Source of the DNA: Zygnema cylindricum
Taxonomy: Eukaryota > Streptophyta > Zygnematophyceae > Zygnematales > Zygnemataceae
DNA length: 64,000 nt
Direction: 5' to 3'
NCBI GenBank assembly: GCA_037447655.1
Contig: JBBHKE010002299.1
Span: forward strand, 1 to 64,000
Under the pieces are notes generated by a model. That model did no database searches and was not told the DNA's origin. It saw nothing but the letters and a program-made list of their open reading frames with translations. This document shows positions 55,396-64,000 of the stretch, one piece after another. Every line of letters starts with the position of its first letter. Positions within the stretch are counted from its first letter, which is position 1. The position numbers and the translations under genes are program-made.

Positions 55396-56163
55396 TTCGA
55401 CCATCGAAACATTCCTGATGATTTGATGGCAAAGTTCTCTACTCCTAACACGACATGCGAGGCGTGTGGATATCAGAGCCATACGGCGGCTCAATGTTTT
55501 CGAAAACACCGAATTTTGAAAGAATTGTTTAAATATGTGAAAACTAATCCTGCTACCGAGAAAGCATTTATGAGTATTCCCACTTTTTGTCAAATTTATC
55601 TCCTTCGTGGGACATTTCAACCCGAGGGGGAGAGGAACGAGCCCGATCCGGTTTGGGGGGCACAATTCGGAAATCCAACACCTTTTGAGACGAAATTACA
55701 GAAAGAGTTGTTGGAAGTCAAACACAAACTTGATTCATTGATGAGAGAGAACGCAAGCAAGGGTGCTTCTTCTTCAAAGTCGGCCAGGAAATTAGAGAAA
55801 GAGGCACGGTTGGCTTACCTAACTCAGCAAATGGCAGCTTTTCCGACGGAAGATTCATATTCACATGATGATCCAGAAGGATGGGAGAGTTCATACCACT
55901 CCCGCATGAGTGGATTGTTTGTAGGTGATCCGATTTTGTTTAATGTTGAAATTGGAGAGAGTAGAAGGCAATTACGAAAAATCACTAAAGATCAAAGGAA
56001 AGACAAGTTACAAGCAAGGACCAGTGATCATGAGAGGAAAGGGCAATCGGACATTCTCTCTTTTACCCCTCGGCAAGTCTTTTTGAAGACGAAAGTTGGT
56101 TTAGGGGTTAAAGCTGATTCTCCACCACCACCTCCACCAAAGGTAACCACTTATAATGATTGA
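55396..56163 (+). CDS. Gag-Pol linker with intact CCHC zinc knuckle (DNMT element)
   Basis: Same frame as the previous block. CEACGYQSHTAAQC is a perfect Cx2Cx4Hx4C knuckle (55456-55497), the RNA-binding signature of retroviral-type nucleocapsid. It is followed by a charged segment with coiled-coil character (KLQKELLEVKHKLDSLMREN) and a Pro-rich tail (SPPPPPPKVTT). Ends at TGA 56161-56163. The element therefore had two tandem zinc knuckles, the first now damaged. Confidence 0.7.
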   Translation, partial: FDHRNIPDDLMAKFSTPNTTCEACGYQSHTAAQCFRKHRILKELFKYVKTNPATEKAFMSIPTFCQIYLLRGTFQPEGERNEPDPVWGAQFGNPTPFETKLQKELLEVKHKLDSLMRENASKGASSSKSARKLEKEARLAYLTQQMAAFPTEDSYSHDDPEGWESSYHSRMSGLFVGDPILFNVEIGESRRQLRKITKDQRKDKLQARTSDHERKGQSDILSFTPRQVFLKTKVGLGVKADSPPPPPPKVTTYND

Positions 56164-56961
56164 ACCGCTGATTCCTCCTCACCAGAGACCACTGAAGACA
56201 AACCGGACGACTCTTTCACTCCTCTCACCACGCGGGTGGATTCTCATTCTACTTCGACATCAGCTCCACCCATCCCACCTTCTCGGCCTTCCGCCATGTT
56301 AGTGGATCTTCTCATCCCTCACTCTATAGAGTTAGTTCGCACTTTGGCTAACTCCCATCAAATTTCGGATGAAGAAATCATTTCGGCATTAAGATCTAAG
56401 ATCACCAGCAGGGTGACATCGACAGATGCTTTTGGAGCACCCATTTCATCTTTCGATTCCAGTTTTGGTAGCTCGGCGAAGGTTCCAATTACGGATAGGG
56501 ATTACTCTTCTTTGGCTGTTACATATATTGGTAACTCTTTCGGACACTTTAAGATTAATGGTTTCGGTGGTTTCCTCCAAACTGTGGTGGATACTGGGGC
56601 CCTTCCTAACCTTATCTCTACTAGTGCTTTGGAGAAATTGCCACCCAATTGTAGGCCAAAAGTATTTTACACTAAGGTGTGCCTAAGCACGGTTAGTAGT
56701 GGTAATCAACCAGTTTTTACTATAATGAAGGGTATGGATATCGAATTTGGAGATGATGCAGGTCAAAAGATTTCTATTCGTCTCCCTTTTTTTATGGTGG
56801 AGGGCAATCAGTTTGAAATTTTATTAGAAACCCATACATGGTCACTATTGGGAGCCATTGTAGATTTTTGGAGCGAGCAAATTTGCATTCAGGATTTGTC
56901 AACTTCACTCACTTGCCGTGTTTTTGTCCCTCTCACTTTGTGGGGACGTCATCATTCTTAG
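56164..56961 (+). CDS. retropepsin-type aspartic protease (DNMT element)
   Basis: Same frame as the preceding block. After a Ser/Thr/Pro-rich linker, VTYIGNSFGHFKINGFGGFL leads into VVDTGALPNLIS, the catalytic Asp-Thr-Gly of retropepsins (about 56587-56622), and then a beta-rich domain (GMDIEFGDDAGQKISIRLPF, EILLETHTWSLLGAIVDF). It would cleave the polyprotein. Ends at TAG 56959-56961. There is a further in-frame TAG at 57073-57075 before the methyltransferase. Confidence 0.75.
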   Translation, partial: TADSSSPETTEDKPDDSFTPLTTRVDSHSTSTSAPPIPPSRPSAMLVDLLIPHSIELVRTLANSHQISDEEIISALRSKITSRVTSTDAFGAPISSFDSSFGSSAKVPITDRDYSSLAVTYIGNSFGHFKINGFGGFLQTVVDTGALPNLISTSALEKLPPNCRPKVFYTKVCLSTVSSGNQPVFTIMKGMDIEFGDDAGQKISIRLPFFMVEGNQFEILLETHTWSLLGAIVDFWSEQICIQDLSTSLTCRVFVPLTLWGRHHS

Positions 56962-57120
56962 GAAGCGGCGGCAGGCTGCTACCCGGTCTACACTAACAAT
57001 GCTTCCTCAATTCATTCTTCTAAATTTTCCATTGAATCGGAGGATGAATCCACCGACATTGTCCCCCTTATATAGCAATTCCCGATCTCCGCTGAGTGGG
57101 AGGAATCCCACAAATGGAGA

Positions 57121-58479
57121 TTGGAGGTAACGGCTTCTTTGAGACGAGGTCACCAAAAAGTGTTAAATGTTTTGATAGATGAGAAGACATTACCATGTTC
57201 GAAAAATGTATCCAAAAGAAGAATCGAATTTCGACATTTTGTTCAGGGGCAGATTTTGACGCCACTTTCTCGAGAGGTGGTTTATTTGACACCAGAGCCG
57301 ACAGGGTTAACGGTAGTCTCATTATTTTCTGGCATTAGTACAGATTTAGAAGCTATATTGATGAACGGCCACCAGATTAGAAGTTATTGGGCCGTGGAAA
57401 TTTCATCTTCAGCTCGGGCAACGAGTGAATTTCGATTGTTAGAGCTTCACCGATTGTACCCTCTCCAATTACCTGTATTTGCTATTTCACAATCTCATCA
57501 TCGACTCCCACAAAATATTGACTTAATTACTTCACAAGATATGCGAGATTTGGGGGGGGTAGATTTAGTGATAGCTGGTTGGCCTTGTCAAGGATATTCT
57601 CAGGTAGGGAAAGGAAGGGGAAATAGTGACACTCGAAGTCGTTTATTCTATCAGATGGTTTTTATCCTCAACCTTTTGCAACTACATCACCATAAGCCGT
57701 TGGGATACTTGTTGGAAAATGTCTTCCCTGATGCGGATCAACGTAGTAAGGTAGTTACTGCTTGGCAGGAGACAATTCACTATTTGGGGGAACCTTTAGT
57801 ATTTGATGCAGCTCAGATGGGGTCTCGTGCTTTCCGTCTTCGCTCATATTGGACTAATCTTGCTCCTCTTCCACTATTAAAGGCCGCCGTGGGATTACAA
57901 AAGCGTCCGCCAAACCTCACCATCGATCAGATTTTAGACAAAGGCCGTACACCTACTCCTGTCACATCTACATCTCGACAACTATTTTTTGACTGCAACA
58001 AATCTGGTCAACCAAGAAACGCACTTCCCACTCTGGTTTCATTTCCTCGGAGCCATGCTTATCGTTTAGGTTCCCCTGGCATGATCTTTGACACTAATAC
58101 AAAGAAATGGGATGTGCCCAATATCAATGAACGAGAACGAGCCATGGGTTTTCGCACCAATGCTACTGCCGCTCCCAATCTCTCCCTTGACACTCGTTGC
58201 CGTTTAATTGGTCAAGCTATAGATTTACACCCATTTCAGTGGTTAGTTGGTCTTACACTATCTCATGGTCCTTTGCATTCTCACCAGCATCGCACTTCAT
58301 TTTTACAAGCTCCAGCTCGCATAGCTATGCAAGTCACACTAGCGCTTGGGGGGAGGAGAGATAGAAAAAATCATCAAAAGATCCAACAACAGAAAACCAA
58401 GGAGGGGGGACCAAAAGAACGAGAGAAGCAAGTGCATAAGGTAGAGGATGTTTTGTGGTTGTCTAGAAGGGTGTTATAG
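57121..58479 (+). CDS. retrotransposon-encoded C5-cytosine DNA methyltransferase, DNMT3-like
   Basis: An uninterrupted 453-codon frame, in the same frame as protease and RT, with the full motif order of C5-MTases. Motif I VVSLFSGIS (residues 65-73, AdoMet); Glu in AVEISSSARAT (93, motif II); Asp in LITSQDMRDL (140, motif III); motif IV GWPCQGYS with catalytic Cys156 (57586-57588); ENV 199-201 (motif VI); RLRSYWTNL (motif VIII); ALPTL (IX); ERERAMGF and RLIGQAID (X). GRGNSDTRSRLFYQ after motif IV, RSYWTN in VIII and the ERxxxGF...RLIG end look like DNMT3/DRM catalytic domains (inference). No ADD, PWWP or UBA domain is present. A Lys/Arg/Gly-rich tail (408-452) leads to RT. The first codon shown is TTG; the true product is probably part of the polyprotein. 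Ends at TAG 58477-58479. Retrotransposon-borne DNMTs are known from charophytes and Symbiodinium. Confidence 0.9.
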   Translation: MEVTASLRRGHQKVLNVLIDEKTLPCSKNVSKRRIEFRHFVQGQILTPLSREVVYLTPEPTGLTVVSLFSGISTDLEAILMNGHQIRSYWAVEISSSARATSEFRLLELHRLYPLQLPVFAISQSHHRLPQNIDLITSQDMRDLGGVDLVIAGWPCQGYSQVGKGRGNSDTRSRLFYQMVFILNLLQLHHHKPLGYLLENVFPDADQRSKVVTAWQETIHYLGEPLVFDAAQMGSRAFRLRSYWTNLAPLPLLKAAVGLQKRPPNLTIDQILDKGRTPTPVTSTSRQLFFDCNKSGQPRNALPTLVSFPRSHAYRLGSPGMIFDTNTKKWDVPNINERERAMGFRTNATAAPNLSLDTRCRLIGQAIDLHPFQWLVGLTLSHGPLHSHQHRTSFLQAPARIAMQVTLALGGRRDRKNHQKIQQQKTKEGGPKEREKQVHKVEDVLWLSRRVL

Positions 58480-59443
58480 GAAGGAGATAGAGCAAAGGGG
58501 TTGGGGGGGGACGAGTTTGATCTGTCCCGGTGGACGAGGCCACCGGAGAGTTTTGCAGCTATAGAACCGGGAAAGTTGGATTGGATTATTGGAGAACGGT
58601 TAGAGGAGAGCCAAAAGTCTAGAATTGTGGATCTATTGGGAAGGAATAGGGATGTGTTTTCGTGGGCTGATACAGATGTTGGGATTTACAAGGGCACACC
58701 ATTTAGGATTGACTTAGTGGACGAATCAACGACAGTTTGGCAAAAACAATATCCTTTGAGCCACTCGGAGAAAGAATTTGTGAAAGAGAAAGTCCAAAGT
58801 TTGGTTGATTCAGGATTAGTACAGGAAAGCACTGGTCTTCATGGGTTTGCCTCCCCAACTGTACTGCCTCCGAAGAAAGATTCTACAAGGAAGACTGTAG
58901 ACTTCCGAATGTGTGGAGACTATCGAATGTTAAATGCGGCCACTATATCGGACAAGTATCCTATGCCCACTCTTGAAGAAATATTTGATGCCTTGGTTGG
59001 AGCAAATATATATTCTACCTTGGATTTGAAGCACGGATTTCACCAAGTGCCTATGGAACCTAAGCATTGAGAGAGGAAAGCATTCTGGGCAGGTAAGAGA
59101 TTATACGAGTGGTTTAATATGCTTTTTGGATTGAAAAATGTACCCGCAAAGTTTCAACGAGTAATGGATGAAGCTTTACGAGGGATTGAATGTGCTCGGT
59201 GTTATATTGACGACGTGATCATTTTATCTAACAATTTGGAGGATCACCTCCTTCATTTACAAATGGTAATTGATGCTCTGAGAGCGGCACGCTTAAAGTG
59301 TCTTCCAGGTAAAGGTATATTTTGGGTAGACAAAATTTTGTATTTGGGACATGAGGTTACCACTAGGATTGTAGGTCCACATATGGTCAAAGTCGCCGCC
59401 TTAGATGCGTTGCCAGCTCCTACAAATGTATCTTCACCCCGCA
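58480..59443 (+). pseudogene. Ty3/gypsy reverse transcriptase (DNMT element)
   Basis: Same frame as the DNMT, starting right after its TAG. PFRIDLVDESTTVWQKQYPL and HGFASPTVLPPKKDSTRKTV are the start of the RT fingers, RMCGDYRMLN and PMPTLEEIFDALVGANIYST plus LDLKHGFHQVPME carry the first catalytic Asp, LYEWFNMLFGLKNVPAKFQR and CARCYIDDVIILS carry the YxDD motif (59200s), and FWVDKILYLGHEVT is the thumb start. One TGA (59068-59070) interrupts. The coding sequence is cut by an insertion after APTNVSS. Confidence 0.88.
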
Positions 59444-60999
59444 GATTTAGTTTCGTGCGTATGTGAAATTTGATGCACACACGACGTTTCGTGCGTATAT
59501 ATTTTACATGATGTACTGTGGAGTTTTGAACATTTTGCGGTTCGGCGGAATTAAATGTACGAGTAAAATTAATGGAGCAATTGAGTGGCGCGAAATGTGA
59601 GAGGAAATGGACGGCGGATTGCGAAGCGATCCGACGTGAGATAATCGACGAAGATAAAATGGTACGTCGCACGTAAAGTTCATAATGCGACACGTGGGAT
59701 ATATAAAAAGGACGCCGCCGGTACATAGAATCTTTTTTGGGACATGTGTACTTATTTTTGGCAGGCGCATTTATGACGAGGAACAAAAGTGCGGTACGGA
59801 CAATTTCGGATGGTTTGACGAGGTTTCGACAAGTGGATTTTTATGACCACGCGGCGCGACATCAAGGGTGCCGATTAAGAGCGACGGACGGCGGATATAG
59901 GCCGCCGAGATTTTTTATGTAGTGGTGACGCGAAATCGCGTCAATCACACGATATTTATTTTTGGACTTTCCGGATTGTTTGACAAAATTTGAGGAGTGT
60001 CGTTGAGTGACTCATCATGAGTCTGCATAAGATTTTGTGAGATTTTGTGTACCTGTAAATTTTTGGAAAGTACGGTTCGACAAGTGATTCGTGGTACACG
60101 TGGAAGGCGGACGGCGTCCGCCGATATTTTTAAGGGATCTCATTATCTTTAATGACGTATTATTAGGTGGACCGTACATATGCGATGTCGGTTCACTACG
60201 TGGATTTATCTACGAGTTCATAAGCGAGTTGTCGCGTATGACGCGTATTTTGCGGATGCGTCGGTATAAATATTTGAAACAACATTGTCTTGTCTTACGT
60301 GAATTAATATTTTAGTGTTGATTATTACAGTTTCTATTTAGGTGGTCAATTAGGGTTTCGGTATTTTAATCTGTGTGTATGCAGTGTCGTACTTGCAGAC
60401 AAGTGTACTCTTATGATTGGTCGACTCTCAGGTGTACATTTACAGTTATGATTATTTGTCGTAATAGGTTTTCATGATGTAATACTACTTAGTGGAAGTT
60501 ACGTTGGCTATTTTGACATGTAGCGATTCATTGACAGCTCACAAGTGTACATATATAGGAATGAGCTTTGTTAGGAATTAATCATCAATGCTTAGCATGA
60601 AAAGTAGGGACTGAAGATGTAGACTTTTAGGGTTGCCGATTAGGTCATGCACTTTGAATGATATAAAAATTATTTGATTATACTTTTTGTTTATGTGTGA
60701 TGCATTTGTCTGTTATTATTTATTTATGTTATTTTATATATGTTTGATATGCATTGTTTATGCATTAGTCCTAGGGTTTGTTTATGTCCATTATTCCATC
60801 AAACCTTAGATGTTGTCATAGGGTTTATTTATGTTGATTATTCCATGAAACCCTAGTTGTTGTTTATTGCATCAGTGTATGCATGTATGTTAAATGGAGG
60901 ATGTATTTCATATGATTTTTCGTCGACCTATTTTTGCTTAGTTTCTTGCATGATAGTTTGGGTGGCTTCTGCGGTCTATTTTAGACCAAAGAACAGCAG
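59444..60999. mobile_element. 1.56-kb unidentified insertion between RT and RNase H
   Basis: Flanked by an 18-bp direct repeat with two mismatches (ATGTATCTTCACCCCGCA, 59426-59443; ATGTTTCTTCACTCCGCA, 61000-61017), as expected of a target duplication. The first ~900 bp is GC-richer with a TATA-like box (GATATATAAAAAGGAC, about 59697); the last ~600 bp is AT-rich with a ~56-bp duplication (60770-60860, TAGGGTTTxTTTATGT... twice). No transposase or RT domain and no poly(A) end was seen. It could be a non-LTR or non-autonomous element. Confidence 0.6.
60770..60862. repeat. imperfect tandem duplication within the insertion
   Basis: TAGGGTTTGTTTATGTCCAT...ATTCCATCAAACCTTA and TAGGGTTTATTTATGTTGAT...ATTCCATGAAACCCTA follow each other. 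Each copy has AGGGTTT at one end and AAACCCT-like at the other, forming a weak hairpin. Confidence 0.7.
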
Positions 61000-61017
61000 A
61001 TGTTTCTTCACTCCGCA

Positions 61018-61560
61018 CATTTTGAAGGGTTAGCCAACTATTATAGACGATTTGTTCCAGAGTTTAGCAGCCGAACTCAGGCCCTCAATTTACTCTTAAG
61101 GAAAGATCAAGAGTGATAATGGAAGGAAGAACAAGAAGAGGCATTCCAATTTTTGAAGAATGCGCTAAAAGAAAGTCCGATTCTTCGTATGCTAGACCAT
61201 TCTCGACCATTTATTCTTTACGTTGATTGGAGTTGATTCGGATTAGGGGCCGTATCAGCTCAGCTTGATGATTCAGGAGCCGAATACGTGGTGGCCTATG
61301 CAAGCCGGAGCAACAAAAAGGCGGAGGCCTCTTATAGTAGCTATCATGGGGAGCTTCTGGTAGCTGTTTGGGTCATCAAACACTTCCGACCATATCTTTA
61401 TGGCGTTCATTTCACCCTTATCACCGATCACCAACCTTTGAAATGGATAATGGAGAATAGTAAGCTTACAGGGAAACTTGCTCGATGGGCTTAGATATTG
61501 CAAGAGTATGATTATGAGATAATTCACCGAGCCGATGAGACCTATGGTAATGCAGAAGGT
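61018..61560 (+). pseudogene. Ty3/gypsy RT connection and RNase H (DNMT element)
   Basis: Continues pol after the insertion: GLANYYRRFVPEFSSRTQAL, EEAFQFLKNALKESPILRML, then RNase H with FILYVDWS, GAEYVVAYASRSNKKAEASY, SSYHGELLVAVWVIKHFRPY and LITDHQPLKWIMENSKLTGK. The Asp, Glu and Asp of the RNase H active site are recognisable. Broken by TGA/TAA at 61114-61119, TGA at 61234-61236 and TAG at 61492-61494. Confidence 0.85.
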
Positions 61561-62700
61561 CTTAACAGAAACCCCGATCCCTCTTCTGTTGATGTTACAA
61601 GAGCAAGGTACGTTGAGGATCCTATTTTGGGGGTTGGAATCGTTATGGCAGCAACATTATTCTCTTTGCTTCGTAGAAAAAAGGGGGAACTTTTTGTATT
61701 AAGGGCAGAGGTGGAAGAGCAAGCCCCATTGTCAGCTGACACGGTTGACATTTTTGATGATTTAGACACCTTGAAATCCAATCAGCAAGGGTCAATTTTA
61801 CCACATTTAGAGGGGATCCAGAAAGCTAAAGTTCTACAGAGGATGTCAGCTTACACTTGGGATAAGGGGGTTCTCTTAATGGTTTGGCCGGATGGCGTCA
61901 AGAAGGTAGTTCCACCACCTGGTGATCAAGAAACGTTAGTCATCAACCTCCATGAGCAATGTGGTCATTTCGGTCAGAAGCATACCGTTTCTTTGGTTGC
62001 AGCATCTTATAGGTGGCATGGTATTCGAGCACAAGTGAATCGAGTTATTCAAGCATGCTTAACATGCGATCGAGTGAAAGTGGCATTTGACAAGAAAAGT
62101 GGTACCGAATTACATTCTCTTTCCATTCGGGGAATGTTTTATCGTTGGTCATTTGACTTGCTAGGGCCCCTTCCGACTAGTCGACGAGGAAATCGCTTCG
62201 TGCTTGTGATGATAGAGCATTTTTCTAAGTGGATTGAGCTCGTGGTGCTACCTCGGAAAGAGTCTAAGTTTGTGGGCGATGCCTTTTTACAAAGAGTGCT
62301 TGCTCAGTTTGGGGCCCCCGCGGAAGTTTTAACCGATCAGGGTTCCAAAGTTGCTGGGGATTTTTCGACTTTGATGGAGCAATGTTTGATTGATCACCGA
62401 ATTACTAGTAGAGATCATCCTCAAGCTGATGGGTTAGCCAAACGTTGTGTCCAAACAGTCAAGAGAGCACTCCGAAAATATGCGCTCGAGAAGGATGTGG
62501 GGGATTAGGATTGAAGGGTTCCTTAGATTGCTATGGGCTATAGGTTTAGTAGACAATCATCTCTTCACAGTCACAACCCTTAATTTATGATGTTTGGCAG
62601 GCATCTTATTCTCCCAGGATCTGCCTCGGCCCAAGCCACTGTCTTACCGGAGATGGATAGTAAAGGGACAGTAGAAAGACTAATTACCGCTCGAGCGTAG
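61561..62700 (+). pseudogene. Ty3/gypsy integrase (DNMT element)
   Basis: Frame 61498-62508 holds the HHCC zinc-binding domain (HEQCGHFGQKHT, then ACLTCDRVK) and the DDE core: WSFDLLGPLP (first Asp), VLTDQGSKVAGDFS (second Asp) and HPQADGLAKRCVQTVKRAL, where the expected catalytic Glu is Lys (AAA, 62440-62442). After TAG 62506-62508 the sequence degenerates, with recognisable MFGRHLILPGS and YVPGQRR words of the C-terminal region in broken frames. Integration activity of this copy is therefore lost. Confidence 0.85.
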
Positions 62701-62785
62701 GTTTTTCATCGAGAGATTCCAATAGCCATGGGCAATTTGCAAGCGGCCCAACACAGAGATCAACTTTGGTATTCCCACCATTGGA

Positions 62786-63215
62786 GTGGCTCTTACGTTC
62801 CTGGACAACGACGTTTTTAGCCACGGGATTTTGTTTATCGGATGCGGTAGAAAAAGGATACTTTGGATATTTTTTGCAGGCCGGATTATTTTGAAGGTGG
62901 TTGTGGTTTCCCCTAAAGGAGTGTTCACATTGGAAGGGGCTGACGGCAAAAGAGTCAAAGATAATCAAATTAATGTGGCTCCTTGCCACCTTCGAGGGCT
63001 CGAGGACGAGCCAACATTACATTTCACTTATTTTCCCTCTCCTCCCATTTGTTCTAATTCTCCCTTGTGTGCCCCTGGTTACAAAACTACAGACATATTA
63101 TTATGTGAGGCATGCACACGAGCTTGGCATTCTTCCTGTTTACCTAAGGATTAAGCAGGTTGGGACCAACTTGGCAGACCTTGGTTTTGTGGGGAGTGTG
63201 AAATGGGTGTTTGAA
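62786..63215 (+). pseudogene. integrase C-terminal extension with PHD-finger-like domain
   Basis: After a frameshift, the frame encodes FTLEGADGKRVKDNQINVAP, part of the integrase C-terminal domain, and then PPICSNSPLC, DILLCEACTRAWHSSCLPKD, a TAA, and GRPWFCGECE. ILLCxxC...AWHxxCLP...PWFCxxC is the signature of a PHD zinc finger (Cys4-His-Cys3; the first Cys pair is spaced five residues rather than two). In gypsy chromoviruses this position holds a chromodomain. By analogy a PHD finger would read histone tails for target choice (inference). Ends with TGA before the polypurine tract. Confidence 0.7.
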
Positions 63216-63249
63216 CTTTGGTTTTGATGGCTTTTTAGGACAAGGACCT

Positions 63250-63263
63250 AAGAAGGGGGGAAT
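63250..63263 (+). promoter_or_regulatory. candidate polypurine tract
   Basis: AAGAAGGGGGGAA follows the pol stop by about 35 bp. If it is the true tract, the 3' LTR would begin at TGATTCAGG (63263) and include the inverted repeat; the 5' copy does not show this sequence, so the relation is unresolved. Confidence 0.5.
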
Positions 63264-63308
63264 GATTCAGGAGTGAACCGGACAGTCCCAACATTTGGGA
63301 AGGGGTTG

Positions 63309-63870
63309 GTAACTTTTCTATGTCAAGGATCTCTTCCAAAGGTGCTTCCCTTGGATCAAGAGCTCTAACAAACCTGTTCCGAAAAAGAATGGAGTCTAGT
63401 TCCAGATTGTTGGTCGGAGTAAGTACAAATGATGGATTTGGAACTAAGTCATCTCTCGGCCCTGTTCCACCTACGCCTAACTCCTCCTCCAATATAGCTC
63501 CAATACATGCTGATTTGTTGGAGAAAAGACTGCAATCTCGCTATGCAACCATGGGTGCATCCTCTCGGTCCCCTTCCTCTCTTTCCCTAAAATGTGGTTC
63601 TCTAGGTGTTTTGTTTTTCCCTCTATCTCAAGAAACTCCGAAATCTGGACCGGTAAATTAGGTTGTATATCTTCTACAACTAATTTCGAAACTACCCCTC
63701 TTTGCTCTTGATTTTCTCCCTCCCCCATGGGTGAGAGATTATCAGCAATTATCCCGTCTTTCGACGAAACCCTGCCAAAATTGGGAGAAGGTGATGAAGA
63801 TGTGGGAAAATTCAATGTTGAGGGATCCCCTAGGTCCAATATAGGCCTCCTAGCTGTTAGATCTCTCGGG
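63309..63870 (-). repeat. right arm of inverted repeat: antisense copy of gag segment
   Basis: Reverse complement of 52690-53258. On the minus strand it reads DLGDPSTLNFPTSSSPSPNF and NLSPMGEGENQEQRGVVSKL and stays open for 120 codons, past the frameshift of the left arm. It lies between the pol stop and the start of LTR identity at 63875. Confidence 0.88.
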
Positions 63871-63873
63871 TTT

Positions 63874-64000
63874 TGCCTTCCAAAACCTTAACTTATCTGA
63901 AAAGAGCTATTTTGCCAGCCTCTCTTTTGCCATCTTTGGATCATGTTGGAGTTGCCTTCCAGTTAGTCAATTTGTGTCTTGTTTGGCAACAAGGATACTT
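63874..64000 (+). mobile_element. start of 3' LTR of DNMT element (cut by window end)
   Basis: TGCCTTCCAAAACC onward matches 51375-51501 with five substitutions. The rest of the LTR and the target duplication lie beyond the window. Confidence 0.75.

Noticed and set aside
59253-59786. 177-codon minus-strand ORF
   Set aside because: It spans the RT coding sequence and the inserted element in antisense and has no recognisable domain.
1-64000. tRNA, rRNA, CRISPR arrays, bacterial operons
   Set aside because: None was recognised on reading; the sequence is plainly eukaryotic nuclear DNA. A tRNAscan or Rfam run would be needed to exclude small RNA genes.

Overview
The window looks like nuclear DNA of a streptophyte alga, most likely a charophyte of the Chara type. 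This is an inference. The evidence is a plant-style LRR receptor gene with canonical GT-AG introns, chromodomain Ty3/gypsy elements, plant-type MITEs, AT-rich intergenic DNA, and a retrotransposon carrying a cytosine DNA methyltransferase, an arrangement reported so far in charophytes and dinoflagellates. No bacterial operon, CRISPR array, rRNA or tRNA gene was recognised.

Layout. 1-4438 is the 3' part of a chromovirus (copy A, + strand): integrase C-terminus, chromodomain, an unrecognised accessory ORF and a 413-bp LTR with TATA box and AATAAA. 4439-11830 is AT-rich intergenic DNA with several MITEs sharing CACCG termini and TA flanks. 11831-41709 is one split gene of at least 32 exons (996 codons visible) for an LRR receptor: signal peptide, LRR N-cap, about 26 leucine-rich repeats mostly on separate phase-2 exons, a cysteine-containing juxtamembrane domain resembling plant LRR-VIII-1/HPCA1-like receptors, a Pro/Ser linker and one transmembrane segment. 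No kinase domain is visible; a 10-N gap follows at 42539-42548. The introns hold a hAT-like MITE, a Harbinger-like MITE, TA-type MITEs, microsatellites and a degenerate satellite.

42549-51374 is a retroelement graveyard: a possible Cys-rich coding fragment, a Ty1/copia gag remnant, a second chromovirus copy (copy B, - strand) with the same integrase-accessory ORF-LTR order as copy A, and a copia LTR plus RT/RNase H tail (- strand).

51375-64000 is one large Ty3/gypsy element (+ strand) between a 5' LTR and the start of its 3' LTR (about 96% identical over 126 bp). Its order is gag with zinc knuckles, aspartic protease, a DNMT3-like C5-cytosine methyltransferase, RT, RNase H, integrase and a PHD-finger-like C-terminus. 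Most coding blocks lie in one reading frame broken by point stops, mostly TAG and TGA. A 1.56-kb insertion splits RT from RNase H, and a ~570-bp segment of gag is repeated in inverted orientation next to the 3' LTR. This DNMT/PHD element is the most striking system in the window: a retrotransposon that could methylate its own DNA copies and read chromatin. The copy here appears decayed, but the DNMT domain itself is an intact ORF.
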